Shown piece after piece: positions 1-11,699 of a stretch of DNA of 64,000 nt (its first letter is position 1; each line of letters opens with the position of its first letter). This DNA is from Coriolopsis trogii (taxonomy: Eukaryota > Basidiomycota > Agaricomycetes > Polyporales > Polyporaceae). A program made the translations under genes and the position numbers. The DNA is taken from NCBI GenBank assembly GCA_020543525.1, contig JAHYIO010000001.1, positions 558,001 to 622,000 on the forward strand, read 5' to 3'. The notes beneath the pieces are model-generated. The model was given only the letters and a program-made list of their open reading frames with translations. It searched no databases and was not told the DNA's origin.

Positions 1-2812
1 CGTGAGTCGCGATCTGCATGTCCGCTTCCACGAGCGCTCCAAAGAAAGCCAACAATGACTCGAATGGGGCACCCGCGAGGAGGCTTGAGTGCGAAATCGC
101 GTACACGTCAGGGAGCACGTCTCGCTCGACCTCCGGGAACGTGGTAGAGGGAGCGAGCTCAAGCAAAAGTGCGATAATGTCTAACGCCGAACCGAGCAGA
201 GTAATATCGGTGGCGTTCATATAGGACTTGAGTGGTGGGATCAGTCCCGCTGGTAGGTCAGCGGGAATGGTGGTATACCTGGAGGTTCGATGGGATGTGA
301 ATCGTGGAATGACTACAGATATCTAGTGTCACATACCTCCGGAGCAATGCATCCAAGCAGTTGAAGAGCTCGACCTTGCCCACGCGACCACTCTTCCTCA
401 ACAGTGTTGTGACCCACTCAACGCCCCCATTGACCCAGTCATCGCCAATCTCGACCTTGGAAGCAACCCTTGTAACGACTTTGACGGCACCATCTGTGCG
501 GCCCGTTGTCCTGCAGATGTACTCCCATTCCTTCCTGTCCTTGGTCCTCATGATCTCGGTCGCCGAGACCCACAAGTCCCCGATGCACTCTTCGGCGCAA
601 GCGCGGACGTCCGCGTCCGTATCATGGTTGCTCAAGCGCTTCACGGCCTCTTCGTATACGCGGTCAACCCAAGCACCACTCTTCACGGGCTGCATAGCGT
701 TGAGGAGCGAAGAGAAGTTTCGGAACGCCTCTGACGCGATCCGAGGATGCCTCTCACCGAGGGCCTGGAGCAAGAACGGGCTGATAGAGTCAAGTTGTCC
801 CGAGTACACAGGGGGTGCGTGCTTCGCGAAGAAAAGCGCAAGGAAGGACATGCAAGTCACTTGCAGGGAAGCCGAGCTTGAGCGAGATGAAGCAGAGAGG
901 ACGGATTTCGCGGTCGCGAGAATCTGAGTAGATTGATTCGCCAAAGAGCCAGGGAGGACTGTCAACAGCTTGTGCAAAAGCGAGAACCCAGCCTCGAGGG
1001 TACCAGGCGGAGTCTTGGCCGACTTCATCTGAGCAAGGAGAGCCTTGGCGAGAGACGGAACTTGAGACTGCAGGAGAGTGTACGGGGTCTCCTCCACTTC
1101 CATACCTTCTTCACGTTTGCGCTTGCCGCCCACTATATGTTCTTTGGTGCTCTGTGGCACTCCACCATATACACCAGTTTGGTTGAGGAGAACGCCGTAT
1201 GTTGACCATACTTCCAGGCGAACGGTTTCTTCGCGGTCGCCAAACCGGGATATAAGAACCGGAGATACCGTTTTATACAAGGTCGTGAGTAGTTCCGGGC
1301 GGGTGGCCACAACCGCAGCGAGGAGCTTGGTTGCTGCCCTACGGATCTTGTATGAAGTGTCCTCATCATCCGAGTACCTTGGTGGAGAGAATGAGAACAA
1401 ATATCAGACATTATAGTCATCACTCACTCGTCACCGAGTTCCTCGTCATCTTCATCTTCCTCGTCGGCCATCTCCTCATCTTCGTCGTCCTCTCCACCGG
1501 CATAGTTCTGACGAGAATATGGGTTTCACACCGGCAGTCTAGGTGATTCAGAGACTCACAGGATCATATTTGATGTACTGATTCCCAACTTGAATGATGG
1601 TACTCAAGTACGGCATGGTCTCGCTCGGACATCTGAGTACGAGTGCCTCCAACGCCTGACAAAATATAAGTCAGCGCTCGTGATTGCCACAGTTGACACC
1701 TTGCTTACTTGCAGGCAACTTTCACGCAGTTCTTCATCGTCACGCTGTGAGTCCTTCAGAATATTGGGAATGATGTCACTCAATGAGGGGGCAATTTGGT
1801 GGGGAGAATGTCGCGCGATGGCTGCAACCAACTGAACCACAGTGCGCTGTGTGTCAAGCTTTGCAGATGGTGCAAGTCCGGGCACGATTGTAGAGCTCAG
1901 GAGCGCAGCAAAGTCTTGCGGTTGCGAGTGAGGCATAAATTGTGCAAGGGTCGTGATGGCCCGTTTCCTCACCGCTGGGCGAGGATGGTTGAGAATGGGT
2001 GTGAGTACTGGGACGGGTTGTGGTTCCACATTTGCGAGATATGCCGGGAAACGAGTAATGAGAATGGACAAAATGGCAAGAGTTTCAATCAGCGTTTCAG
2101 GTGGTGTTTCCGTCTGCATGAATTGAGGCATTAGGACGAGAGACTAAGGTTGTAATAGTGCAGACGTACATTCGCCACCTGACCAAGCAACTTCGGGGTG
2201 AGCTTCTCGCACGCCTTCGTCGCGATCTTGCCTTCGGGAGGGAGTTCGGACGTGATAGTCTTGAGCGCTGCATGGCACGTCCACATTAACACGAGAGGCC
2301 GTGATCAGATAAAAAGACGCGTACCGAGGCCAGAGATATCCCTGAGCTCCTCGTCCTTCCCGGCTGAGAACTCGATGAGTTTGTCGACGACGAACTCCAT
2401 TTGGGACTCGCGAATGATCTTGATGAGTTGACCCAGACTTACAAAGGATATTCAGGACAAGCAACCGATAGTGCGGGGAGGACATACCACTTTACTGCCT
2501 GGTTCTTGACTTCGGATATCTTGTCCTCCACTAGTGCGAGCACCTGCTTGAGAACCTTGGTCTCGGAAGCCTCATCGCCCAAGAAGCTGTTTGGATCTTG
2601 CTTGATCTCCAGCAGCAGATCGTTCAAGCCCATATAACTATCGCGATTCGTGTCAAAAGATGTGCATACACATCCACAACCTGCAGTCACACACCGAAAG
2701 TCCTGGTCTGGGGATTGCATCTAGCCCATCGCGTGCATTAGTGTAGCCTTCGTGCGTACGTGCAGATCACTACCTTCTCCACCAGACCATTCATGATATA
2801 TGTCTTCGTCAT
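1..2812 (-). CDS. CAND1: CAND1/TIP120 cullin exchange factor (C-terminus cut by window edge)
   Basis: CAND1 is a HEAT-repeat protein that binds un-neddylated cullin-RBX1 and exchanges substrate receptors of SCF ubiquitin ligases in nucleus and cytosol. Exon 1 (2774-2812) encodes MTKTYIMNGLVEK and exon 2 starts at 2720 with MQSPDQDFR. The next exon reads MGLNDLLLEIKQDPNSFLGD, followed by the WLGQLIKIIRE region. Helical repeats continue down to position 1. The family's acidic stretch and following RRAATKLLAAVVATRPELL region lie at about 1310-1550. A basic KRKREEG insert in the middle could be a nuclear signal. At least seven short introns with GT-AG ends interrupt it. The last visible exon (about 1-270) is still in frame, so the gene continues beyond the left edge. 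Family identity is very clear; minor exon edges are inferred. Confidence 0.95.
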
Positions 2813-3284
2813 CTTGGTGAAAGACGCGAGGATGAGAGGGGAAAGAAAGAAGGGATCCGGACGAGGAAGAAGAGTCGAGACAAAGGTCCCTCGGGTTGTG
2901 GCGCAAAAGTCTACTGCACCTCTTATGGGCGTCTAGTTGATTGCGCTGCAGCCGCGGCTTGTGGGCCCGTGACATCCGTGGTCCGGGGTATTTCCTTCCA
3001 GACTAGCCACGGCTCACCCAGCCAGTTGATAACACATGAAATACACTCGCAATGCTCGTGATTGCAGACAAACGAGTAGTAGCAAATATAAAAAATTGTT
3101 TGTCAGGTCTACATACAAACAGGGCTGCCGCGGTTAGCTCCAAGCAGTAAGTTCGTCAGGAAGCTTGATGGAGAATCATAGGGATACATTGCAGGTATGT
3201 ACTCAAACTGGTATAGAATAAATACCATCGTCCACAAAGATCGTGGAAAACAATCGCCGGAAGAGAGAAACATCATGATTCATG
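2813..3284. other. intergenic, 5' flank of CAND1 and 3' flank of the next gene
   Basis: About 470 bases between the CAND1 start and the stop of the next minus-strand gene. I see no open frame, RNA gene or repeat here. Confidence 0.5.
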
Positions 3285-3845
3285 TCAGGAAGCCCCCAGC
3301 AAGCGGGCGCGCAGACGAGGTGTACTCGGCTTGATGTTCCCCTCGTATGGTGAAAAACAATCGCGGATATTCGTGTTGTATCGTTTGAACACCACGATGT
3401 AAAGCGATCCTCGTCTCTACATCAAGCAAAGCTATGTATCAGCATCCCGCGCTGTTCGGCAGCTGTATTGTGCACGGTGGCGTACCTTATCCTCTTTCGC
3501 AGGCTGTCGGATCTTCACAACGACACCCTCATACCATTCGCGACTCCTTCTCGGTCGTACGAGAACGGTCTGCCGCAGCTGCAGCAAAAGGACGTCAGCC
3601 AGTTACTCAAAGGTGCCACCACATCACGTAGAAGCGCTCACTTTGAACTCATCATGAGGTATCCAATCGCACTCAGATTCTGGTGGCAGTTCATCTTCGG
3701 TGTCAGGAGTGTATTCAGAGTCTGACGGGAGCTCAGACAGCTCGCTTGAGTCATCATCGTAACCATCGGAGTGGCTGGCACTGTCCTCGTCGGTCACCGA
3801 CGATGACGCCCTCTTCGACCAGAGTTGTCCGTATGTGCGAGGCAT
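3285..3845 (-). CDS. small acidic protein with a tudor/SH3-like C-terminal domain (orphan)
   Basis: Three exons (3642-3845, 3486-3578, 3285-3416) splice in frame into a 142-residue protein. Residues 1-68 begin MPRTYGQLWSKR and are Ser/Asp/Glu-rich, so probably disordered. Residues 69-142 read as a compact beta fold: LRQTVLVRPRRSREWYEGVV, then SLYIVVFKRYNTNIRDC and FSPYEGNIKP. The pattern VLVR-x-EWYEGVV-x-LYIVVFKRY-x-F-P-EG-I resembles tudor, SH3-like or PWWP-adjacent barrels, which bind methylated histone tails or nucleic acid. That functional reading is inference from the pattern only. Both introns have good GT-AG ends with branch-like sequences. An acceptor-like TTGACAG just before the ATG suggests a 5'UTR intron. 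I do not recognise the family. Confidence 0.6.
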
Positions 3846-4405
3846 GGTGCGGATCACAGGCTTCACTGTCAAGGGACGGAAGGAAAGTATGGTTACGATC
3901 TAGAAGTTCGTTCGCAGTGGCTACTGGCAAAGGGTGGCACAGTTAGCGCGGATGGGGCGGTGCTTGAGGGAAGGGAATGGAGAAGGAAGAGGGTCGTCCT
4001 TTATACGCCGAATGCGTGGCGGCTGATCCTGGTGGAAGCGTGTGTACGGCCCATTGTTGGCAACTTACATGCGAGCGTCCCGTTTTTGTTCTTGAACGGT
4101 CACCTTTGGCGCCGGCACTTTTACCACGAGGCATACACACGACACAGCTTCCCAGCTGCAGTGCTGCTTCAGCTGAGCTAATATGCGGCATACGAGGAGC
4201 TGCGATGGAATATAAAGAGGTGTGGGTGCTGGAGGGCACAGGGAAAGCTGGAGATGCGGACCATGACTCACCGTGACATGATCCTCGCACTTTCCGTGTA
4301 CTGTGAAGTTCATGTTGACCATCGCTGTCAACAGTCTGGTAACCGAAGATGCACGAACAAAGGGCGTCGAAAACGGCAACAGGAAGTCTGTTACGGTACC
4401 CGGCA

Positions 4406-4625
4406 CTATAACACGGCATAGCCGCATCCTCCGTAGCTGCGGCGCGAGCGGCGACGGCTGACTGAATGTTAATAGCACAAAAGAATGAACCAATGTGGAA
4501 GGAGACTCGTTTTCATGATTGTGATTCATACCAGAGCACCCAATAGCCCATACGTTTTCTTTCGGACCATAGTACCAGCACTTTGGCTTCCCATCGTCTA
4601 GACCGACCCTAATGAACTCTAACAT
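4406..4625 (-). CDS. possible small gene or gene fragment (weak)
   Basis: A short minus-strand frame starts MLEFIRVGLDDGKPKCWYYG at 4625 and reads to a strong GTATGA donor after GCS. If joined to the acceptor at about 4452 it ends in a Ser/Arg-rich tail at 4406. The first 30 residues look like real protein, with a balanced hydrophobic and Gly/Lys/Trp/Cys pattern. No clear upstream exon or promoter is visible, and other frames downstream also look partly coding. It could be a degraded gene between the two neighbours. Treat it as a pointer, not a model. Confidence 0.2.
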
Positions 4626-4764
4626 TGGTACCCGAGAACCTTAAGCAAATGTTGACATCCTGCTCGACTTCATCAGCATTCTCTCCGTCAGACCAACCGC
4701 AGGACCGTCTGATAACCTACCGAAGCGACCCGACTCGATTCCACACATGCGGTAGACAGCTTGT

Positions 4765-5430
4765 TCATACAGCCACCCCCAACGTCACCGGCACAGAGGT
4801 AAGGCTGTACTCGACCGCGATGTGACCCTGATAGCGTAGCATGAGTCTGCCGGAGTACACACCAGTCATATACGATGAGGACTCACAGGACACCCGTCAA
4901 ACTCTTGCAGCACCGTTATGGAAAGTTGGTCTCCGAGGACTCGCTTGCTAATCGTAGTGGGCAGGTTCAGGCTGGACGGCGGAGCCGCGCTACCCTGCAG
5001 CGGTAAACCTACCGCAGCATGTCCGCAAAAGCAATACGAGTCAGTCATTGTCACCCCCAAGAATAACGCAGCTCTCCGCAAAACAAGGTGGATGTACATG
5101 CTTACCAAAGTTGGACACCGTGAACTTGCCCAAGTTCAAGATAAAGCTCCCGTCCGCAAGCGTCCCGTCCGCAGTCACGTTCTCAAACGAGGGCGGCGCG
5201 ACGCCCTGCGTGAGATAGACCGTGAACGGCGAAAATGCCGACTCGCACCAGTTCGACACCGCGTACTCGAAAGGGAAGTCGACGCCTAACTCGATGGTGT
5301 CGCCCGTCGTTGGCGCAACAATCTCGCCAGAGAACGGACTCTGGAAGATCGCCGTCTGGCGCTTTGGCACGGTGGCAGCGGATGCCAACGTAGTACAGAG
5401 AGAGAGGATAGCAGCAGTCGTGAAGAGCAT
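4765..5430 (-). CDS. small secreted protein, basidiomycete beta-sandwich-like family
   Basis: Spliced from three exons into 164 residues. Residues 1-18 (MLFTTAAILSLCTTLASA) form a clean signal peptide, followed by a Lys-Arg site that could be cleaved by a Kex2-type protease. The mature part has SPFSGEIVAPTTGDTIELGV, typical of the opening strand of small extracellular fungal proteins in which P-x-G-x-x-I-x-P-G-x-x-x-x-F is followed by alternating strands. Two Cys remain (WCESAF near 61 and DGCPGH near 143), so one disulfide is possible. The first intron splits the Gly codon after SNF; the second follows DGCP. A TATA-like box lies about 110 bases upstream. The enzymatic or structural role is unknown; an extracellular or cell-wall location is inferred from the signal peptide. 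Confidence 0.75.
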
Positions 5431-6174
5431 GTCGGCGGGATGTAGGTAAGAGGTGACGGTGGAATAGAGAGTAGAGAGGGAGTCGATGCAGCTGTCGCGA
5501 GTGCTGGCTGTATCTTGCCTTTGACTACCGTTCGTCCGCGGCCTTTTATACAGTGCGGATGCAAGGGCTCCAGGCAAGCCGAGCGCGTCCTTCTCACTAG
5601 GTTTTCCCAGCATCATCTGGCACCAAGTAGGGAGGACTTGACAATGCGCCTGTTTTGTCACATATCTGTCAGCAGCCGGCGGCACAAGCGCGGGCAAGCA
5701 GCTGAATGACGCGCACACTTCGTCAAGGGACGCGTTAGCCATGGCTTTGCGTATTCGCGGCGGCTGGCCATCTGCCGCACAAAGCCTACAGCTACCGCGT
5801 CGGAACACAGGAAGCGACTCGAAGGGGATAGGACCGCATGCAATGGAAGAGCTGACGACAACGCGGCGTTCGCGACCTGGAAAGGTCGGGGCGTACGCAA
5901 CAAGCAGCACGAGCGCCACGCCGTTTAGGCGGGCCCGTACGACGTGAAATACTGATGGACGTTGTATGATAATCTGCGAAGGATGATTGAGCGCGGATAG
6001 AGAGCGAGAAAAGAAGGAACGATGCCGGGCAGGAACGGAGTTGCCGTCGCTTCGACGTTCACCGGGCACAACTTTTGCCTCTGTCAACGCCCTTGAGGAA
6101 CGGCCAGTAAGTCCATTCCAGAACCAAAATTCATATGCAAATAGTACAACATGTCGTGATAGACAACTGCTCTC
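5431..6174. other. intergenic between VPS4 3' end and secreted protein gene
   Basis: About 740 bases. Apart from the TATA box near 5545 I see no gene. Long open frames here run through promoter sequence and lack coding character. Confidence 0.5.
5542..5550 (-). promoter_or_regulatory. TATA box of the secreted protein gene
   Basis: On the minus strand the sequence reads TATAAAAGG about 112 bases upstream of the ATG at 5430. This is a plausible spacing for a fungal TATA promoter with a short leader. Confidence 0.5.
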
Positions 6175-7960
6175 TCATGAACCCTCGTTTCCTGGTGAGA
6201 GCAATCAGTATTGTGTGCCTCAGGTACGACATTGAGTGCGGGCTTACCAGACTCCAATGTCCACTGATCGTGTTTCCTGATATCTTCTGCGGTGACAGTG
6301 GGGCGTACGCTGTCCAGAGACTTGAGAAAGTCAGCGATACGTAGTGGCGGCTCCTGTAGCTCGTCACTCTCGATGTCCGTCCACGACTTCTCTTGCGCGT
6401 CTGGATCACCAGGCGAGCAAGGCGTCCATTTCTTGATATCTGGAAGGTACTTGAAGTGTGTCGCTGACAACACCTTCCGGACCGGTTGCATGAGAGCATC
6501 ACGGACGACGATAGCGATATCTGACCCAGAGTACCTGAATGACGACGAGGGGGTCAGTACGCATTTACACACTGCTCAAATTTGGTAGAAGACATACCCA
6601 TCCGTCTTGTCTGCTAGCAGTCGGTAGTCTTTCGCCGACAATTCACAAGGTGTGTCGCCCACATGCAACTCGAACATCCGCCGTCGTGCTTCCGGACCAG
6701 GCAAGGGAATGTATATCCTCTTTTCGAACCTTGCGCGCCCATGATTTAGCTCAAGCTGCCGAGTGACATGGCACAGCGCTCTTACCTCCGCTTAATAGCG
6801 TTATCCAACTGCCATGGGATGTTCGTCGCTCCCAACACCAATACGCCGGTGTCGTCATGACCCACGCCGTTCATCTGCACCAAGAACTCTGTCTTGATTC
6901 TCCGAGAGCCCTCGGACTCGGACTCATTACGCGTGCCTGCGAGCGAGTCGACCTCGTCGATGAAGATGATTGCAGGTTTGTTCTCGCGCGCCATCTCGAA
7001 TAGTTGCTTCACGAGCCTGCATGTGTCCAACGCGTAGATGGAATGGATTATGATGAGCGAACAGAGCCCGCAAAGCATGCGAGAGCATAATATATGGAGG
7101 GCAGAGTTCAAGACTCACCGTTCAGAATCACCCTGCCACTTGCTCACCAGGTCACTCGAGCTGACGCTGAAGAACGTGCCCTTGGCTTCCGTCGCGACCG
7201 CTTTGGCCAAATACGACTTCCCCGTGCCCGGCGGTCCATAGAGCAAGATACCCCGCCAAGGCGTCCGCTTTCCCGTAAACAGGTGCGGGAACTTGATCGG
7301 GAGGATCACCGCCTCTTTCAACGCCTCCTTCGCAGCCTCGAGCCCCGCAACGTCCTCCCACTTCACGTTCGGCTTCTCCGACACAATCGCGCTCGCGAGG
7401 CCCGCGCGTAGCTTCTTCGTCTCCGGGTCCGTGTCGTCCTCGTCCTTGCTGCGGGTTGCGAAGCGGTAGCGCGGAACAAAGGCGTGGGGGGAAGCGAGTG
7501 GCTAGATGAGCCCACTTGGAAGGACACGGTCGAGCGAGCGATGAGCAGGGCAATACTCACCCTTTGCCTCCTCCACTTGACCCCCCGGTCGTGCCGTTGG
7601 CCCCTACGGCCTTCTTGGTAGCCTTGTTCTCTTTGTTCTGGATATGCTCCTTGAGTGTCTCGGCACGCGCGAGGTACTCGTTGAACTTGGATTTGATTAG
7701 CTTCTTCGACCGCTCGTTCTTCTCATCTGCAGAGTGTGAGCGAGAGCGTCGCAATCGAAGCGAAGCCGATGGTAGGCTTACACTTCAAGGCAAGCATGAA
7801 GTAATCAAGAGCATTGGAATACAACTTGTAGGCTTCATCGTAATCTTGCTTCTTGTCGGCCTCAATTGCGCCCTGCACAATTTCAATCGCCCTCTGAACA
7901 TGCGTTAGACAGTCTGGTATCGCCCACAAGGGAGACACTCACGTCTAGATTATGGGACAT
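6175..7960 (-). CDS. VPS4: VPS4 AAA ATPase of the ESCRT pathway
   Basis: Vps4 disassembles ESCRT-III polymers on endosomes and at membrane scission sites. The start exon is only MSHNLD (ATG at 7960). It splices to the MIT domain [20 protein letters not shown], which binds ESCRT-III tails. The AAA core follows: P-loop [20 protein letters not shown] (about 7200-7250), Walker [11 protein letters not shown] (about 6955), and a second-region arginine-bearing helix around IKRR (6782). The C-terminal family region [16 protein letters not shown] is joined by a last intron to a five-residue end, GNEGS. All catalytic motifs are intact and length is normal. It lies downstream of, and on the same strand as, the kinase gene, with about 570 bases between. 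Confidence 0.95.
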
Positions 7961-8527
7961 GGTCGCGGTCAGGTGCTGAGTATCTGAGGATGAGACCACA
8001 CACTGGTGAGCGCATGGTTGCCATATCAGGCATGTTTGTCTTTGTTAGGATCAAACGCCTCTAGTTTACAAGTCTTCTGCATTCGTTCGTAATATTTGAT
8101 GCAGCCCATGCAGTTGTCAGTCTTACGTTGCCTCTTGTCTTGCGTGCAACGGGGATGGTATTAGGCAAGCCATTAGGTTACAAGCGTCATTATCACTACA
8201 ACAATTCGTGACCGAGTCCTGTGTGAAGATCCCACAAACGTCCGTGTCAGACTGGTCGCAAAGTAAGTAACATTCGCAATCCATCGGGCGCAACCCGTGG
8301 GGATATGGGCTACTACTATCCGCGAGGGAGGTGGTACTATTTCTACATCAAGGGGCGTGTCGATAAGAAGTGGAGGAAGACAATAAAGAGAATACGGAAA
8401 AAGAGGCGTGGAGGTCGTGGACTGTGTCAAGAGAGGAACAACGCGGGGGTGAGCACTACCCGGGACATACATACATGAATGAGAGCGACAGCATGGCCAG
8501 GACAGGACGATGCATTTCGACCACCAC
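7961..8527. other. intergenic, VPS4 promoter and kinase 3' region
   Basis: About 570 bases without coding character or recognisable repeats. Confidence 0.4.
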
Positions 8528-10377
8528 TCATGGCAACACCTGCACCTGAGCCTGCGCCATTGCAACAGCGTTGACGTGCTGGTGCGTCGGCTTCGGCACA
8601 AGATGACAGACCTCGATGCTCTGAATCCAAGGCTGGTTAATGATGTCGTCGATGAGCGACCTCAGCTTCGGGTTCGGCTCAAGCATCTTGCGGATGACCG
8701 GTCGGCACGCCCGCGGCGAGAGGTTGTTGATCGTGGGAGGGCAGGCCGACTGAGCAGGGTTATTACACGCGCTGACGTACGAGGCAAAGAGCTGGTCCGT
8801 CGGTTGCGCCACTGTCCAAGGGAGCTCCTGGAAGTGGAGGCAGTAGTAGACGATACCACACGCCCAAATGTCCACGAGACGGGCGTCGTAGGCTATTGCC
8901 CAACGATCAGGGTTGTAGGCGGGTGAAGCAAGATGCATTTGCTTACGTTTGCCTAGGAACTGCTCGGGAGCAATGTAAGGCTCGCTGCCACAAAGTCCGG
9001 TGGACATGTGTATCGTTGACTCCCAAGGGAGACGATAGACGGTGGAAGCCCCGTAGTCACCAATCTTGCCCGGACCGGTGAGCTTCCTCTGTCGCACATT
9101 AGTCAACTCCTCCACGTACCTTGAGGTGGCCCTTCATGTCGAAGAACAAGTTCTCCGGTTTAATATCACGATGGGCAACACCCTGACTATGAAGATAGGA
9201 CACGCCGGTCAAGATCTGCTTGAAGCAGCATTCGACCTCGCTCGGCGACATCCCACCGCGTTTGATGGCCGCATATAGGTCACCACCGGGGCAGAACTCC
9301 ATGACCTCGCACCATCGCTGCTGCTCGTCCTGGACGAGATCCACGGTCTCGACGACGTTGACGTGATGCAACGTCGACGATATACAGAACTCTGCCGTAA
9401 GCTTCTTGACATACTCCTTTTCCGTCTCGTTCTTTCTCCGTTTACGGAACTCCTGTGCATGGTCGTGAGTCATGGGGCGCACCAAGCATATGCGTCTGAA
9501 CTCACCTTGACGGCGTACAACTTCTCCTCACTGCGATCCCACTTGTGCGCCAGTCTCACAACGGAAGTGGCACCCTTCCCAATGGCCACTTTCTCGCACA
9601 CGCCATACTTCTTCAGAAGGCTCGCCGTGCTCGCACCGGCTTCGGAACGCCCGCCCTTGTCGGAATCTGATTTCTTGCTGCTGGCTGTGGAGCGAGCAGA
9701 TGACCTCCGTACCAGCTTCTGTGCGCCAAGCAGATCCTTGAGGGTGAACTTCTGCCCCGAGTCGGAGTGGACGGAAGGCGGGCCTTTCCGAGAAGCCTTC
9801 TCGTCGCCAGCAGAGTGAGTCGACGATATCCGGGGGGTTACGGGAGGTCGAGGATCCTTCTTGGAAGGGGCCTTGGAGGCCTTGTTGACCAGAGTAGTGA
9901 GCTTATTGCCCGACACGCCAGATGACATGCTGGGAGCCCTGCTGGGAGGCTGGGTTGACGGCACACTCCAGCTTTCACATTCGGAAGGGGAAGGAGACTC
10001 GCTCGAGGAAGGCGTCATGGAGCCATTGGTGGAAGACGAGTTGTGCTTAACGTGGGGGGTGCCATTGATAGCCAGCTTATCGAGTGTGTGACGGTGCATA
10101 TCCTCGAGACTCTTGCGAGTGTGGCCCGGTTGCTTTGCGTAGAGATGGGTATCTGGTGGAGGTAACGGGACGTGTAGGTCAGGAACGCCACCTGTGGCTA
10201 CGACAGAGCCTGAGGAGCGACGGGAGCGTGACTTTCCGTTTGGCCGAGCTATTAATCCGGGCATGTGAGTGCGAGCGAGATGAAGAGAAGGGCATGTTAC
10301 TAACCATGCGGCGGTTTATCTGAACCCTCGGGACCTTCGCCCTCTGTTTGGGTTGTTTCGGTTGTTGAATCGACCAT
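8528..10377 (-). CDS. HAL4/SAT4-family serine/threonine kinase
   Basis: Kinases of this fungal family regulate plasma-membrane ion and nutrient transport. Exon 1 (ATG at 10377) encodes MVDSTTETTQTEGEG and splices after the HG codon into a long Ser-rich N-terminal region of about 240 residues. The kinase domain then begins: GKGATSVVRLAHKW (Gly loop), YAVK (ATP lysine), EYVKKLTAEFCISSTLHHVN (alphaC Glu). The catalytic loop is AHRDIKPENLFF and the magnesium loop is IGDYGAS, with Tyr in place of the usual Phe. The activation segment CGSEPYIAPEQFLGK and helix F VDIWACGIVYY follow. The domain ends with LRSLIDDIINQPWIQSIEV. All catalytic residues are present, so an active enzyme is expected. The exact yeast counterpart (SAT4, HRK1, PTK2) cannot be fixed by eye. 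Confidence 0.88.
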
Positions 10378-11304
10378 GGCTGGCAAAGGTGCTAGGTGGG
10401 CGTGAAATGTGATCGTAAGGGTGCGGGAGACGCTGATTGCAGGCGATGAATGGGATTGAGGGTAGAGAGACGGAGAGCGAATGGGGCGGTGGTGGTCGTC
10501 GAGAAAACGTGTTTATAGAGATATCATGACGGTCGGCAGGCAGGATGTGTGGTGGTGTGGAGACAAAAGGGGTGCTGGATGTGGGCGGGAGTGGGCGGAC
10601 CCTCTCACCAGACCCAGGAGGGCTCGATGCGATGTGGGGGGGAGAGAGAGGAGAGAGAGCTGAGGCTGAGCTAACGGCTGAGGGAGACGAACCGGAGCAA
10701 AAGGTCTCAGCGACGCCACTGGCGGTCGTTTTTATCGACTGCTTACATAAGCGCGTGTCGGCCGCGGCGTCTATCTGGCTGCCCGGTTCCCGTCCGGTGC
10801 TGCCTGCGAGTCCGTGAGCGCCCGGCTGGGGAAGAGGAAGCTGCCCAAGTGTGGCATGTTGGGTGGCATGCGACCACGGACAGGGCAGGCCAATGCCGCC
10901 ATGCACGTTCCAAACACACGCCAAGCTCAGCGTCTGGCAGCCATCGACGACTGTGAATACCGCCCCAGACGTCTTCCAGCCGTGGCCATCGGCCTGCGTC
11001 GTCTTCTCATCGCACACGAGGTGATCACTCCGGAGTCCGAACGTACGTCCTGTCTCATAACCGTCTCGTGAATCCAAACGGTGTGATTACTCCTGCCACC
11101 GATCTGATAGAACCCCCGTTCCATCTCCCGAGCTAAACTCAGCCCTGTTGCGCGTACGGAATACAGCGAAGCGTCCGTATGATGGGCCCACCTTAGAGCA
11201 CCCGAGATAACAAAAGCGGCCTTTTCGCTATAGCACCGGACAGCAGCTTTCCCAGACGCCACCTGATTGGTCTCGTTCCTCCCGTTCGAGGCATCCCGAG
11301 ACGC
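10378..11304. other. promoter region of the kinase gene, no gene seen
   Basis: About 930 bases upstream of the kinase gene, with a purine-rich patch near 10630-10670. Open frames here show no conserved content or splice-consistent extension. Confidence 0.4.
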
Positions 11305-11699
11305 TCACGCCCTCTTCCTGGCCACAAAATGCACTTCCAGTCCCCATCCCATCGCCTTCAACTGTGCGAATGCACGAGAATGTCCAACAATGGCCACGGC
11401 TGCCTGAAGAAGCCAGATTCGCTCTTCGTCAGCACCGGGCCAAGTCGGATACGCACCACACCTTCCAGACCGTTCGAAACGTACAGCCCACCCTGGAGCG
11501 TTTTGGACGACCGCTGGCCAGTGGTCTTGCCCGACCGCAGTCGATACCTCGATGTCGGCATGGGCGGGAATGGTAGAGTAGCTAGGGAATTCTAGAGGAT
11601 GGTCTCGAAGCAAAGTCTTTGAGTTCAGACAGAAAGAGGAGCACAGAAACCTGGACAGAACCGCGGGCCTGAGCGAATGAATTGAAGACAACGATTCAT
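11305..11699 (-). CDS. small two-exon orphan protein (111 residues)
   Basis: Exon 1 (11651-11699) starts MNRCLQFIRSGPRFCP. A 59-base intron (GTTTCTG...CTCTAG) joins it in phase to exon 2 (11305-11591). Exon 2 reads DIEVSTAVGQDHWPAVV, then GWAVRFERSG and DEERIWLLQAAVAIVG, then LKAMGWGLEVHFVARKRA before the stop. The frame stays open exactly across the junction, and exon 2 has strong alternation of hydrophobic and charged residues. These facts support a real gene. The Arg/Cys-containing start without acidic residues could be a mitochondrial presequence, which is only inference. It is divergent from RPL19 with about 370 bases between the two starts. I do not recognise the family. Confidence 0.55.

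Noticed and set aside
5041..6087. Long minus-strand open frame of about 350 codons
   Set aside because: Only its last third, from the ATG at 5430, is coding (signal peptide and secreted domain). The upstream part crosses a TATA box and promoter sequence and has random composition.
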